From: Microthyrium microscopicum
Taxonomy: Eukaryota > Ascomycota > Dothideomycetes > Microthyriales > Microthyriaceae
DNA: 64,000 bases
Reading direction: 5' to 3'
Assembly: GCA_010405405.1 (NCBI GenBank)
Contig: MU004231.1
Coordinates: 124,001-188,000 of the forward strand
Shown piece after piece: positions 23,594 through 35,658 of this stretch (its first letter is position 1; each line of letters starts with the position of its first letter). The position numbers and the translations under genes are program-made. Below the pieces are notes generated by a model, which was not told the DNA's origin, ran no database searches, and saw only the letters and a program-made list of their open reading frames with translations.

Positions 23594-24070
23594 TCAATAG
23601 GCCGACATAATAGATGGCAAGATCCCATCACTGGCATTGGGCCTCACCAGCACCTCTAAATAAGGAATGTTATATCTCCCATCGCTTGATTCATTTTCAA
23701 TGAACAGTTCAAGAAAGCAACATAGTAAGTATTTGGGAAAGAATTCAGATAGCAGCTGGCAGGCAACCACATGTCTTTCCTGCTCCCAAAGTTTAAAAAT
23801 AAGCTCAGCCTCAGCCTTGTCGGCCGCGCAACTTCCCATAACATGCAGCCAATCAGAAGACCCAAAAGGAAATGGGACTACAAACAAGGTTGAAACACAC
23901 GATTCGCCCTGCTGCTCTTCACTGGATGCGCCACTGCCTAACCTGACTTTAATGAAGTCATAGCATGGCACAGAAAAGAGGAGAGGTAGACGGGGATTTG
24001 CCGCAATAAGTCGATCATATAGTGATAGAGGAAGCAAGTAATGATTGTGAACGACAGCAGGTCGAGGCAT
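23594..24070 (-). CDS. Uncertain hypothetical protein, 158 aa
   Basis: A single uninterrupted frame starting MPRPAVVHNHYLLPLSLYDR and ending in TGA. The composition is protein-like (mixed hydrophobic and charged stretches such as KAEAELIFKLWEQERHVVAC), without low complexity, signal peptide or transmembrane helix. I recognise no domain. It could be a small orphan gene, an exon of a larger unrecognised gene, or chance. No splice partner is obvious on either side. Confidence 0.3.
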   Translation of the reverse strand: MPRPAVVHNHYLLPLSLYDRLIAANPRLPLLFSVPCYDFIKVRLGSGASSEEQQGESCVSTLFVVPFPFGSSDWLHVMGSCAADKAEAELIFKLWEQERHVVACQLLSEFFPKYLLCCFLELFIENESSDGRYNIPYLEVLVRPNASDGILPSIMSAY

Positions 24071-24853
24071 ATTCCTCGTACCTGAAGGCTAGCCTTACCA
24101 GGCTCTGCATGAAACTGCTGCAGGCGAATCTCAGCATGCTCTCAGCGTGAGGTGAGAGAGGTGGTCGTCAGCTCAACAGGAACTTGCCTCGTGCTGGAAA
24201 TACAGAGGGCGATGGGAGACATCAGGGTCAGATGCAGAGGGCGGGGGGATTGACGTCCCGGTGGCGCTTTTCCCATTTAGGCCAAGCTCGTGGCGCTGTC
24301 TCCATCTCAACGCCCGATCGGTTTATTATTGGTTCCACGATTTGCCTGTTTGCGCGATGCGCCATCCAACACCTGGAGTTCCTTGAGCATTTATCACGGA
24401 TTCACCAACTCTCGCTGGCAACTCGTAGTCTCGTACACAACGCTGTTCTGCACTGCCATTCTCTGCTAATCCTCTTCAATCCAAAGAAACGAGGACAAGC
24501 CTTGTAGCTGTTGAACCTTAATCTCATCTTCTCCTTCGCCCCTCAACTTTCCGCCCATTGATACTCCAACTCCTACTTTACTACCCTCACTCTTGTCTTA
24601 CTTTTACTCTCAGTGTCATATCTACACTGCTATCACTCGAGAGAAAGTGGTCTACTCATCTTTAACCTTTCGTTCTGCTACTCTCCTGATATTCAATCAG
24701 CTCCTCCAGTCACTCGCTGGCCCTGATCTTCGTGAAAGATCCCCTGTGTAAACCTGAAACTTCAACCACCATTCCTTCGAATTAAAGGTCTCCCAGCATT
24801 CCAGCAGCGTCATTAGCCTTTGTCCGCCGCTTTTCTGCTAATAGGACGTCACA
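24071..24853 (+). promoter_or_regulatory. Probable promoter and pyrimidine-rich leader of the chitin synthase gene
   Basis: From about 24500 to 24850 the plus strand is dominated by CT-rich runs (CTCCTTC, ACTCTTGTCTTACTTTTACTC), typical of strongly expressed mould genes. The small frame at 24184-24507 has no support as a gene. Confidence 0.45.
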
Positions 24854-27800
24854 ATGTCCTATAACCGCCTGGGTAAGTAATTCTCTCATCTATCACGACC
24901 TGCCATTACCACTGCCACCCATAGCCTGACTACATCTTACTTGGCTCCGTGCACTGCCTGTCATTTCGTTGGCTAAACGTTCAACGGCTGGCACGGCCGT
25001 TTTATTACATCCTCTGTCAATGCGCCCTAGCTCCTTCAGAACCGCAATCTCTCCTTAAAACTATTCATCTCAACTAAACTTTGCGAATAGGTGGCGCCGG
25101 TCACGACGAAGAAGACTACATGTCTCAAGGCAATCGATATCAACCTGGCAGAATGCCTTCGCCTCATGGAGGACGGGGCAATGCCTCACCAGCATACCAA
25201 CTAGAGGACCGACCACAGCGCCGGCCCGTGGAAATACCAATGGGACCTCAAGCTTCTGTCGACAGACTCCACGGACAACCAACGGTAAGGATATGAGCTC
25301 TGACAGCAATTGAAAGATGCAGACTGACTGGCCTTCTTTCATAGTACTCTGTCGAGAACGTTGGCAACTCCTATGGCCACAACGATGCTTACGACGCCAA
25401 TTACCCTCCCCAACACCACGATTACGGTGTCAATCCTCAAGACCACCACGACGCGTACTACAATCAACCCTACGAGCCATCGCCGCAGCATCAAGATCCA
25501 CATTACTGGCAAGATGAAGCCGATACAAGACCAATGTTGGAGAGTGACACTGCATACGGTCCGAATCCACAAGAACCATATGAAGATATGCCTTCTCCTA
25601 GTCCAGCACCCATGATTCGAAGATGGAAGACTGTAAAAGAAGTGCAGCTTTTCAATGGCAATCTAGTACTCGATTGTCCAGTACCGCCAAGACTACTCAA
25701 TCAGATCCAATGCGCCAAACCTCCGGAGCGCGATGAGTTTACTCATATGCGCTACTCTGCTGCGACTTGCGATCCTTCTGAATTTACGGGCAGCCGATTT
25801 ACCCTCCGACAGCGATTGTTCGCCAAACCACGACCCACGGAATTATTTATTGTCATCACAATGTACAACGAAGAGGATGAATTGTTCGCCCGGACATTCA
25901 TTGGTGTGGTAAAGAATGTGGCTTTCATGAATTCGAGAACGAACAGTAAAACCTGGGGTAAAGATGCCTGGAAGAAGATTGTGGTTTGTGTTGTCAGTGA
26001 TGGTCGTGCGAAAATCAATAAGCGAACAAGAGCCGTGCTTGCAGCGCTTGGTGTTTATCAAGAGGGTATCGCCAAACAACAGGTCAACAAGAAGGACGTG
26101 ACAGCACATATCTACGAGTACACAACCCAATTGACACTCGAGCTCAAAAAGGGAGTTGTAGGTGTAAAGAAGAGCGAAACGCCTGTTCAAATTCTGTTTT
26201 GTTTGAAAGAAAAGAATCAGAAAAAGATCAACTCGCATAGATGGTTCTTCCAGGCTTTTGGAGAGTGCCTACAGCCAAATGTCTGCGTTCTTATCGATGC
26301 GGGTACACGACCTGGAAAAGACTCTATCTACAAGCTCTGGAAAGCATTCGACGTCAACCCACATTGCGCCGGTGCTTGTGGTGAAATCAAGGCCATGTTG
26401 GAGCACGGAAAGAAACTACTCAATCCACTCATTGCGACTCAAAACTTCGAGTACAAGATGAGCAACATCCTGGACAAACCACTGGAATCTGCCTTTGGAT
26501 TTATTTCTGTGCTTCCAGGTGCCTTCTCAGCTTACCGCTACGTTGCGCTACAAAACGACAAGACAGGTCAAGGTCCTCTAGAAAAGTACTTTGCTGGTGA
26601 AAAGATGCATGCCAACGCTGGTGTGTTTACCGCTAACATGTACTTGGCTGAAGATCGTATCCTCTGTTTCGAATTGGTATCCAAGCGGAAATGCTCATGG
26701 GTACTCCAGTACGTCAAGGGATCTACTGGCGAGACTGATGTTCCAGAAGAAATGGCTGATTTCATTCTTCAACGTCGTCGTTGGCTTAACGGTAGTTTTT
26801 TCGCTGCGGTTTATGCTTTGGCGCATTCCTATCAGATCTTCCGTAGTGGCCATTCTTTCATTCGAAAACTCATGTTCCACATTGAGTTTTTGTATCAAAC
26901 CATTAGCATGATTTTCGCGTGGTTTGCTCTTGGTAACTTCTTCTTGGTCTTTCGCATTCTCACAAACTCTCTTGGATCAGCAGATCTTCTCGGCACTGTT
27001 GGAACGATTCTCGCAGTTGTCTTTGAATGGGCTTATCTTGCGACTCTGATGACTTGTTTTGTACTCGCATTGGGTAATCGGCCGCAAGGTTCGAACAAGC
27101 TGTACATGTCCATGGTATATTTCTGGGTTGTAATCATGGGGTAAGTCACACAGTCCTCCCTATCAAATTGTGTACTAACGGTCTCAGATACCTAATGTTT
27201 GCATCCGTCTTCATCACTGTCAAATCCGTCCAACAAGAAATCAAGCAAGGCTTCCAGCTAACCGACCTCTTCAAAAACTCCGTCTTCTCCACCCTTATCG
27301 TATCTATGGCCTCCACCTACATCCTCTATTTCGTCGTATCCTTCCTATTCTTCGATCCCTGGCACATGTTTACCTCCTTCATCCAATACCTGCTCCTCAC
27401 CCCAACATACATCAACATTCTCAACGTTTACGCCTTCTGCAACACCCACGACATCACGTGGGGTACCAAAGGTGACACCAAGCCTGAAAAACTCGGCGGC
27501 GTCACAGTAGGCTCTGACGGCAAAATCAAGGTCGATCTACCGACTGAAGAAGCAGACTTGAACACACAGTACGAAAAAGAACTCTTCGAATTTTCTAAAC
27601 GCTGGGATCCACCAAAGAAGATTCCATCTCCTGAAGACAAGCAAGAAGATTACTACAAGGGTTTCCGTTCCATTGTGGTGTTGGCGTGGATGTTTTCGAA
27701 TTTGGCACTTTGTGCGGTCGTACTGGCGATTGGCGGCACGACGGTCATAATCAATCCCAATGACAAAGATTCAGCAGAGGTGCAGGCAAATGAACGGAGC

Positions 27801-27960
27801 AAGGTATACCTTAGTGTGGTGCTATGGAGTGTGGCTGGTCTCAGTGCGTTTCGCTTCTTGGGCGCGATGTGGTTCTTGGTTGTTAGAATGGTAAGTTGTC
27901 TCCCAACTCTCTGGTTCTGGGTCCTCAGACTAACTCGTAAATCAGTTCCGAGGTGTATAA
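24854..27960 (+). CDS. Chitin synthase, class I type (division 1)
   Basis: Plasma-membrane enzyme that polymerises UDP-GlcNAc into chitin for walls and septa. Exons 24854-24872, 25091-25284, 25345-27140, 27188-27890 and 27946-27960; 908 aa. Order: a hydrophilic Pro/Gln/His-rich N-terminus (1-160); the division 1 signature [29 protein letters not shown]; the catalytic core with [22 protein letters not shown] (about 505-515) and QRRRW (about 546); then a cluster of transmembrane helices and the TWGTKG motif. The [11 protein letters not shown] signature and overall length favour class I over class III; class II is less likely. Intron 1 is long (218 nt) and lies after six codons. The last exon codes only FRGV and a stop. 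Its neighbours on both sides are paralogous GT2 enzymes. Confidence 0.96.
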
Positions 27961-29057
27961 ACCACTTTTGCGAAATCAACTTATTGGCGTATTGGGGCTA
28001 GAAGCCTCTTGGTGTTCACTTAGGCGAGGCTGTTTGGGAAGAAAAAGTGAACAACGGGTTCACTTTTGTTTTCTTGCTGGCAGTCGCTCCGACTCGTGCG
28101 GATTTGTCCGACACATTTTTCGGCGTTGTGATGTTTGAATGAATGAAGCCTGTTTGTATATGTTCGATAGGGGTGGGAGATTTTTGTAGAGATACCACAT
28201 ACATACATACATTATCAATCCAGTTAGTGCTATTAAGGTCTTTGTACCTCTCAATACGTGTCCTTTTTCGTATTCTATGCCTAGAAGATGAGTCCGATGG
28301 CCATGATGAGGGGAATTGGCTCAAGCGGTATGTGTTGATTGGTAGCATTGAAATATCACTGACGCTTATAGATCCAGTTGACGTCTCGGGGACATGTTGA
28401 TTTCCACAAAACTGGTTCCGGTCTTGAATATCAATCTCGTTCTGGGATATCGAAGTCTATAATTTGTTGGTAGACACGGTTCTAAATGCTTTCATTACAT
28501 TGGTAGGGTTTCTCAACTTCCGATCCATAGTGCCCAAGTGATTCTTTGTTGCTGACATCTATTCTAGGCTTTCATGACTTGGGGAAATGAGAATTTGTTT
28601 TCCTTCTCCTGAATGATGGACTGAAGAGCTGAACACGTAAATCTTCGCTGCACCGTTCTAGAAGGGGAGCTGAGTCCTATCATCTTCTTGATTATAGGGG
28701 CCGCTCCAATAGAATGGGGCTGTTCCAAAGCCTCATGCGTAGTCCTCCGATGTCTGGAATGGCAGACGAAAATCCTGATATCATGCCAATTGCTGTTGGA
28801 TCGAGGCTCTGCAAAGTCTAGATCTACAAGGTCTAGGCGTATCAGAGTATGTTCTTTGAGTCCAATTGCCAATCTATACGTCAGGGGTTTCACTGTCATC
28901 TTCTCCGTTCAGTTGAGCAAGATATAACAAAGCTGCTACCCTTCTATTCAACCGTTTCCTATTTCAGATCCCGAAGACATTCTGGAGGCTGGTCAGTATA
29001 TGTACAGTGTCCCGTCATTCTGAACTCTATCTCCTAATACGCAATACATACTTCATC
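27961..29057. other. Intergenic between chitin synthase and glycosyltransferase B
   Basis: No credible exon. A short CATA microsatellite occurs near 28198. It should contain the 3' UTR of the chitin synthase gene and the promoter of the next gene. Confidence 0.5.
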
Positions 29058-32000
29058 ATGCCTCGACCACGAACACGCACTCCTCCACCCCTTTCCCTCA
29101 CATCCAGCAACCACCACCGCCTCACCCTTCCTCCAGACCTCCCAATCCCTCCCGTTCCAGCCATCCCATCCGTCCTCCCTGACCCCTCACCAAATCCTAT
29201 CCGAGAATCTGCTCTCCCACGCCCGCTATTCTCTCCAACCAATCCCCAATCGCCTCATCCACTATCACCAAGCCCAATGCCTCCAGCTCCAGTATTCAGT
29301 GGCTCCCTATCACCCAACCAACTATCACCCCGCCCATCCTTCTCCCGACCCTCCTCATCCTCCCGCTCCGGCACCAACGGCCCAGGCCCAGGAACCGGAT
29401 CCGGCCCAGGCACACCTCGCCTCTCGCGCCAACCAGTCGGCGAAGAACTCCACGACATCAAATGCGAAGTCATGGCCAACTGGCTGCACTCCAAACAAGA
29501 AGAGAAGCGCTGGACCACCAGCGCGCCAGGAGAAGGTGTAGTCCTGAAACGCCGACGGGGCGTGTACACGTGTGCGCCCAACGAGTTGGCGTTCGATGAT
29601 GGCGAGGGTGGTGGATTTGCGGCGGCGGTTGCGGTTTTGAATGTCAAGGTATGTGTCTCATTCTATAGCATTTGAAAAGTGGTAGGTTTGCTGATTGGGT
29701 TATTGTAGGTGGCGATGACGGTGAGCACACGGGTCATTAAGATTCTGCTGCATCACAATACGCAGCCATATGTTGAGATTGATCGCGGTCTTAGGGTTCA
29801 GGTGCTGCAGAGTATGGCGCTTCTACCGAGATGCCAGAAACATCAGTTTGCGGCGTTCATTGCGGATCGGGGGTTGTTGGTTGTTTGGGATGATCAGCCG
29901 GATCAGATTGTGGGACGGGTGGAGAGATTAGAGGCGGCGGTGATGAAGACGGTGTGGGAGAATGCACTTTCGCCGACAACGCCGAAGGACGCGAGTCTGG
30001 CTGAAGCTCTGGCTACACCCGCCAAAGCTGATGGGGAAGTTGAGGGTTTGGGAGAGGGCGATGAGAAGACGGTAGCGGACACTGAGGCTGCATTGGTCGA
30101 GAAGCCGCGTAGGATTGTACTGATGCAGTCTATTCTGTGTGCTGGGACGCTGGGACTCACCGTTATCAGTTTGGCAGCTGGTTATCGTCAGATTGCGGTT
30201 GAGATTGCGGTCGATGGTAGTTATATGCGGCTTTTGTTTGTGCTCGTTCTGCTTCCGCAGGTTTGGCTTGCTTTGGTATGTTTCATCTACACTGATTGAG
30301 ATATGGTTTACTGACATCTAGAATAGTTCTTTTTCCAAGCACTCGTTGGCTCAATTGCTCAGACTATTGGCCCAATCAGTCAGATGAAAGAAAACACCAA
30401 GTTTTTCAGTGGTATTGCTCCACGTCGGCTCAGGCGTGAAGATGGTCAATTACCTCATGTCACGATACAGTGTCCCGTGTACAAAGAAGGCTTGACTGGT
30501 GTCATAGAGCCAACGATTCGCTCTATCAAAGATGCCATGTCAACATATGAAATGCAAGGTGGATCAGCGAACATCTTCATCAACGATGATGGCATGCAGT
30601 TACTGGACGAAGAAGAAGCGCAAGAGAGACAAGAGTTCTACGAAGAGCACAATATCGGCTGGGTCGCAAGACCAAAGCATTGCACAGTTGCAAAAGAAGA
30701 GGGTGATCGGGTCTTCCTTAGACGTGGCAAGTTCAAGAAAGCAAGCAACATGAACTATGCGTTGTGGGTCAGCCAACGTATCGAAGACAAACTAGCGGCC
30801 ACAGAGCGTCCACCAGCTTGGACACTCGAGCAGGAATCAGAGCTATACCACGAAGCACTCCGCCAAATCATCGAAGAGGACGAAGGCCGAACTTGGGCTG
30901 ATGGCAACGTCCGTATGGGCGACTACATCCTCCTGATCGACTCCGACACCCGTGTCCCCAAAGACTGTCTCCTCGACGCCGTCAGCGAAATGTCACAGTC
31001 ACCGCAAGTCGCCATTATCCAGCACGCATCCGGCGTCATGAACGTAACCGACTCGTTTTTCGAGCGCGGCATCACTTTCTTCACAAACCTCATCTACACG
31101 CAAATCCGCTACGCTGTAGCCAACGGCGACGTGGCGCCCTTTGTCGGCCACAACGCGATTCTTTCCTGGCGCGCCATGCAAGAAATCAGCTATCAATGTC
31201 CACATGACGAGCGAGAGAAATTCTGGTCCGAGAACACGGTCTCTGAAGACTTTGACATGGCACTCCGTCTCCAAACCGCCGGCTACCTCGTGCGCCTCGC
31301 CGCCTACTCCAACGGTGGATTCGAGGAAGGTGTATCTTTGACAGTATACGACGAACTAATGCGCTGGGAAAAGTACGCCTACGGCTGCAACGAACTCATC
31401 TTCCATCCCGTCAGCAGCTGGTTCCGCACTGGCCCATTCACGCAGCTATTCCGCAATTTTATAAAGTCCGCCATGCCACTGCCCAGCAAGATCACAATCA
31501 TGGCATACATCGGTACATACTACGCACTCGGCAGCAGCTGGCTCTTCACGCTGCTCAACTATTTTGTCGTCGGCTGGCTTTATGGCTACCAGGACAGCTA
31601 TTATAGCGATAGTTTCAAGATCATTGTCGCCATCATCGCCGTCTTTACACTGCTGGGCAACGTCGCTCTCGCAGCACTACGCTATCGTCTCGGCGAGCGC
31701 GCTCTGATACCCGCTCTTATCGAGAATCTGAAGTGGATTCCACTGCTCTTCGTTTTCCTAGGCGGCGTGAGTCTGCACGTATCACAAGCGTTACTAGCGC
31801 ACATGTTTGGCATATCGATGGTATGGGGCGCGACCAGCAAGGAGGCCGAGAATGTCAGTTTCTTTGAAGAAATTCCGCGCGTTCTTGGACGATTCAAGTG
31901 GACGTTTGTGGTGTGTGGACTGTTGACAGCGCTGATGATAATCATGGCAACAATGGCTCCAGCCATGTGGCGCATCGAGTATATGACGGCGATTGTGCCG

Positions 32001-32075
32001 TTGGCGATGGTGGTGTTTTCGCACTTTATGCTGCCAATTGTGTTGAATCCAAATTTGATGTTGTTTACTTGGTAA
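29058..32075 (+). CDS. Polytopic family 2 glycosyltransferase, paralogue B (putative polysaccharide synthase)
   Basis: Exons 29058-29648, 29709-30275 and 30327-32075; 968 aa. The N-terminus is a Pro/Ser-rich disordered region (1-125). The conserved cytosolic domain (ELHDIKCEVMANWLH...) corresponds to MVNYIYKRV in paralogue A. Helices follow at LCAGTLGLTVISLAAGY and LLFVLVLLPQVWLAL. The catalytic domain has PVYKEGLTGVIEPT, FINDDG, DSDTRV, SEDFDMALRL and ELMRWEKYAYG. The C-terminal transmembrane block ends IVLNPNLMLFTW. Catalytic motifs are intact and nearly identical to paralogue A, while the N-terminus and all intron positions differ. The role is probably synthesis of a cell-surface polysaccharide; product and donor are unknown. 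Confidence 0.9.
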
Positions 32076-32283
32076 GGCGAGGCTGGGATGAAATATACTG
32101 GTCGGAGGCTCCGACTTGCTGAATCATCTGGCGGGCAATTTGCGCCTCGCGCTATATTTTTTGTAATTGGACAGCGTAAAGTGTAACTATTAGTATTTAT
32201 TAGAAGACTTTATATACTAATCTCTTCTTCAAAACCGCCCCTTTATCTATAAACTCACTGCATAAGTTCTAAGCTAGCTACTA

Positions 32284-32800
32284 CTACTTTCCTTCCCACA
32301 ACACTGGAGGCATATGACTTGACCAGCTGGCCAACCTGGCTCCAAGAGATGTGTTTGAGGCCGAGGAAGTCGTAGAGGATAAAGTCGTGCTTGACGTCTT
32401 GGTAGTAGCTCGTTTCTGGACCGTAACCGTCACTGGAGGCGCCGTGTATACTCCGTATGGAGAGCGTGCTGAGGTTTGTCTCTGTGCTGACAGTACTTCA
32501 TTATTTTAATTCATGTAAAATGGAAGTATACTAATAGGTACTTATGCGTCCACAGTCACTGTGGTCGAAACTGTGACGGTGGTGACTTTGGCAACTACAG
32601 TACCTGTTGTGGCTGTAGATGTGGTTGTGGCAGCATGGCCATTGAACCTACCGCAAAATGAGCAGGCCATGGCAGCGTTCTCGAGCTTGAGTAGTACAAA
32701 AGCTACGTCTGATAGTCCAGAACACTTCAAGAAGTTACATTTATATCTGGAGAAAGTGAAACGTCACAAAGTCTTATTGTTGGATGTGCTCGTGCCTTTA
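32284..32800 (-). pseudogene. Possible broken gene for a Ser/Thr-rich secreted-type protein
   Basis: On the minus strand, a Thr/Val-rich peptide (VAKVTTVTVSTTVTVDA) runs into TAA at 32542-32544, immediately followed by a donor-like GTACCT. Downstream, a second Thr/Ser-rich frame (PPVTVTVQKRATTKTSSTT and onward) runs to a stop at 32284-32286. It is joined in phase if a CACAG acceptor near 32478 is used. The two parts look like one protein whose junction codon has become TAA. Further upstream, pieces near 32740-32800 are open only in shifted frames. A different frame is also open across the last part, to a stop at 32255. I cannot settle a single gene model. Confidence 0.3.
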
Positions 32801-32963
32801 ATAGCGCAGGCAACACCTTGATCAGAACAGAATGTTAGCTAAATGCATAGAGCTGCTATTCATACACTGAAAATGCTTCGATTGTATTCATATTCTTACA
32901 AGGCCTATTTCATCCTATTGCCCGCTTCTCCCATTCAAATGCAAACAACCAGCACATCACTCA

Positions 32964-35266
32964 TCATATATTCGCACCAACTTTGGCAGCCGGACCAGCG
33001 TCCCCAGCAGCTAACGGTCCTACCACCGGAGCGCTTTTGACTGTTGCGAATCTCCTTGAGCCGCCTTCACCCATAGAGAAGAGCATGATGAGCACAAGAA
33101 CATGTAAACCAGCACAGTATAGCGCAAACAGGTTACGACTTGTTCGTGTCGCCAGCACCATGCGCGTGATTTGGAATACTGCCCGCTCCGGCACATTCAT
33201 TCGCTTAAACGCGCGAGCCGATTCTCGACTGCGGAATGCCGAAAAGGGTGATATATTCGCTTCATAAGCCGAACGATAGCGTGTGAACGCCGGCTGCTCG
33301 CCACGGCTATCAGGCTCGTCGATTTGAATAGTAGTGGGCTGCGAGGCCACCGGTGCAGCTGCTGACGCAGTACGGTTGTAGGAGGAGACGTAGCGTGTCT
33401 TCTCATAGAGCGTGAGATTGTCTTTTTGTAGCGCAGCTACTTCTGAGCGTAGGCTCTGAATGGACTGATAGGACTTTTGCAACTCAGCTTCTAGGTCAGT
33501 GTTCTTCTTTTTGAAGCGATCGCGTTGGGCTGTGATCATAGGGAGGATGCTGTTGCTGCTGGCGCCTGATTCGCCATGACGGAGTGCGTCAAGAGTGCCA
33601 CCAGGGCTGGCGGTTGGATCGAAGCCAGAAATTATGGAGGAGGTGGGCGAAGTAGAGCGCTGTCCGCGAGCGCCGCGAGCACCTTTATAGCTCGAATGTG
33701 GGTAGCGAGAGGTATATGTACCGGCCACAGACATGGCAGAAGAGGGAAAGTTGTTATCGGCTTCTTGTTGAACCTTTTCAAGGTCGCTTTCTAGTGTAGC
33801 GCAAAGATTTCGCGACTTTTCGAGCTCCATATTGTTGGCGGACATTTCCTCTTGTAAGGTCTCTAGTCGGCTTTGTAGATCTTGGTGAGATACCCTCAAG
33901 AGGGTGAGCTCGCTGCTGAGCTTCTTATTACGGGACAGGAGAAGTTGTTCTAATGTTTCTTTCTTTCCAGATGAAATGCTAAAATCCGTAGTGATAGCTT
34001 CTGCTCCAACCGTGGTGTCAAAGTCTTGATCATCATCACCTGTAGCAAATTCGATGGACTGTAACTGATGTTAGAATGAATCTCGGTTCTGCTGATGAGA
34101 ACTTACCTTTAGCACTTCTAGCTCTTGTTTAACATTATCATAGTCACTCCAGTGTTGAAGTTTTTGCCGCATTAGATCACGATCTTTCTTCAATGTACCA
34201 ACTTCGCGCTCTAGAGATTTCGTTTGTTCCGCCCATTTCCGTTTATCAGTGTCTTTATCGAGACGAACTGTCTCGAATCGTCTCATCAATGAGGAGTTTT
34301 CTGATTGTAGCCGTAGAAAAGCTGGATCATCTTCAATTGCAGAACTCCTGGATTCGGCGCTAGAAGCTTGTGCCAATTCTAATCGCAGTTGTTCATTGCG
34401 CGCTTCAACCTCCGCCAGGCGCATGCTTGTTCGATCGAGTTCAGAGTGAACAATTTCCAACTCTGCAGCAGTAGCACCAGCGCGGTTGGATTCTGCGTTT
34501 GCCTCTTCGCCCTGGTTTAGACGCTGGTTGACCTCGTAGCTAGCCTTGATTTCCTTAATCAAACGTTCCTGGTGCTCTAGCTTTTCCTCTAGGCCTTTCT
34601 CTTTGGCCTCCCAATTATCTCGCTTCTCTGACATGACCGCATTCCATGATGTTTCTACTGCCTTGATTTTATCTTCTTTAGATTCTTCTAGTGCCTGCCG
34701 AGCGGCCCTTTCTTGTTCCAGTCGTTTCTCTGTTTCCTCTAGATTCCCGCTTAATTTGCCAACTTGCTTGCGAAGCTGTTCGTTCTCATCTTGAACTTTT
34801 GGCAAAGTCTCTTCTGCGGTAACAAGCGAATCGATGGAGGCTTCAAGGAGAGGGTATGGATCGGGTGCTTCGGACAATGGCGTGTATATTTGAAGAAAGG
34901 CGGAATGTGTGGCTTTTGATTGGTTTGTGATGATATCGATATACGTCTGATATGACTTTAAGATGCTCTTGATTTCGGTAAGTTTGCCTGCATCATCAAG
35001 TTTGCGGAAATCTTTCGTCTTTTGCGCAAGATCTTTGCGCTGGACAAGAGAGTCCCGTTGGTGAGCGACTAGGTCTGATGCGGCACTATCGAGGGAGGGC
35101 ATCAACCCATTCAAATCGATGTCTTGACCTCTATTAGTAGGCGCTTGAAGAATGGGGACCAGTACGTACTGCGCCATGCGGAAATGGCCTTTTGGAACTT
35201 GTTCTCTTCTCCCTGAATCGCCGCAGAGTCCGCGGCTGGAGTATCTGTAGAGGGCGTAGACGCCAT
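32964..35266 (-). CDS. COY1: Golgi coiled-coil protein CASP/Coy1
   Basis: Golgi-membrane golgin of the CASP family, working in retrograde intra-Golgi traffic. Exons 35170-35266, 34107-35122 and 32964-34058; 735 aa. The first junction was placed to give AISAWR-N-IDLNGLMPSLD, the conserved family start; a TACTAAT branch motif precedes the chosen AAG acceptor. Most of the protein is heptad-rich coiled coil (for example ELRKQ/LEETEKRLEQERAA and following). A C-terminal CASP domain (RDRFKKKNTDLEAELQKSY...SPFSAFRSRE) and a single transmembrane anchor (NLFALYCAGLHVLVLIMLF, about 685-705) end the chain, with a short luminal tail. The length is typical of fungal Coy1. The gene shares a 392-bp divergent promoter region with the tether subunit gene to its right. 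Confidence 0.93.
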
Positions 35267-35658
35267 TGCATCGATGATCAACGTTCCAGAGACATGTATC
35301 GCGATTAGTATTGAAGCGTATCAGCTAGTGGAAGTCTAGGCGCAAAAGGCAGGATGTGGAGAGGTATAAGGTTGAATTGTACACGGTGTAATGTTGCACT
35401 CGACTCAAGGAGTGAGGATGAGATGGAGTTAAGGCTGTAGATTCCGGATGTGGCTCCAGCCAACCACCAAGCACTCCAACATCCACGGGAGACGATTGAA
35501 GCTCAAGGCCCCAGCTTCCTCAACACCAACTACCATAGCTCCCGCTCCTCCAAATGATAATACCTTTCCTCGCCCTTACGGGCCTTTGCTGATCATACTC
35601 CTCTGTTACGATCCAGACGCAAAGGCATGGCCTGGAGCCCACAGCCTACCGGCACATC
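35267..35658. promoter_or_regulatory. Divergent promoter region between COY1 and the Vps3-like gene
   Basis: Only 392 bp separates the two start codons, so both genes must take their promoters from here. No recognisable site was found beyond mixed purine/pyrimidine-rich tracts. Both products act in endomembrane traffic. Confidence 0.5.
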
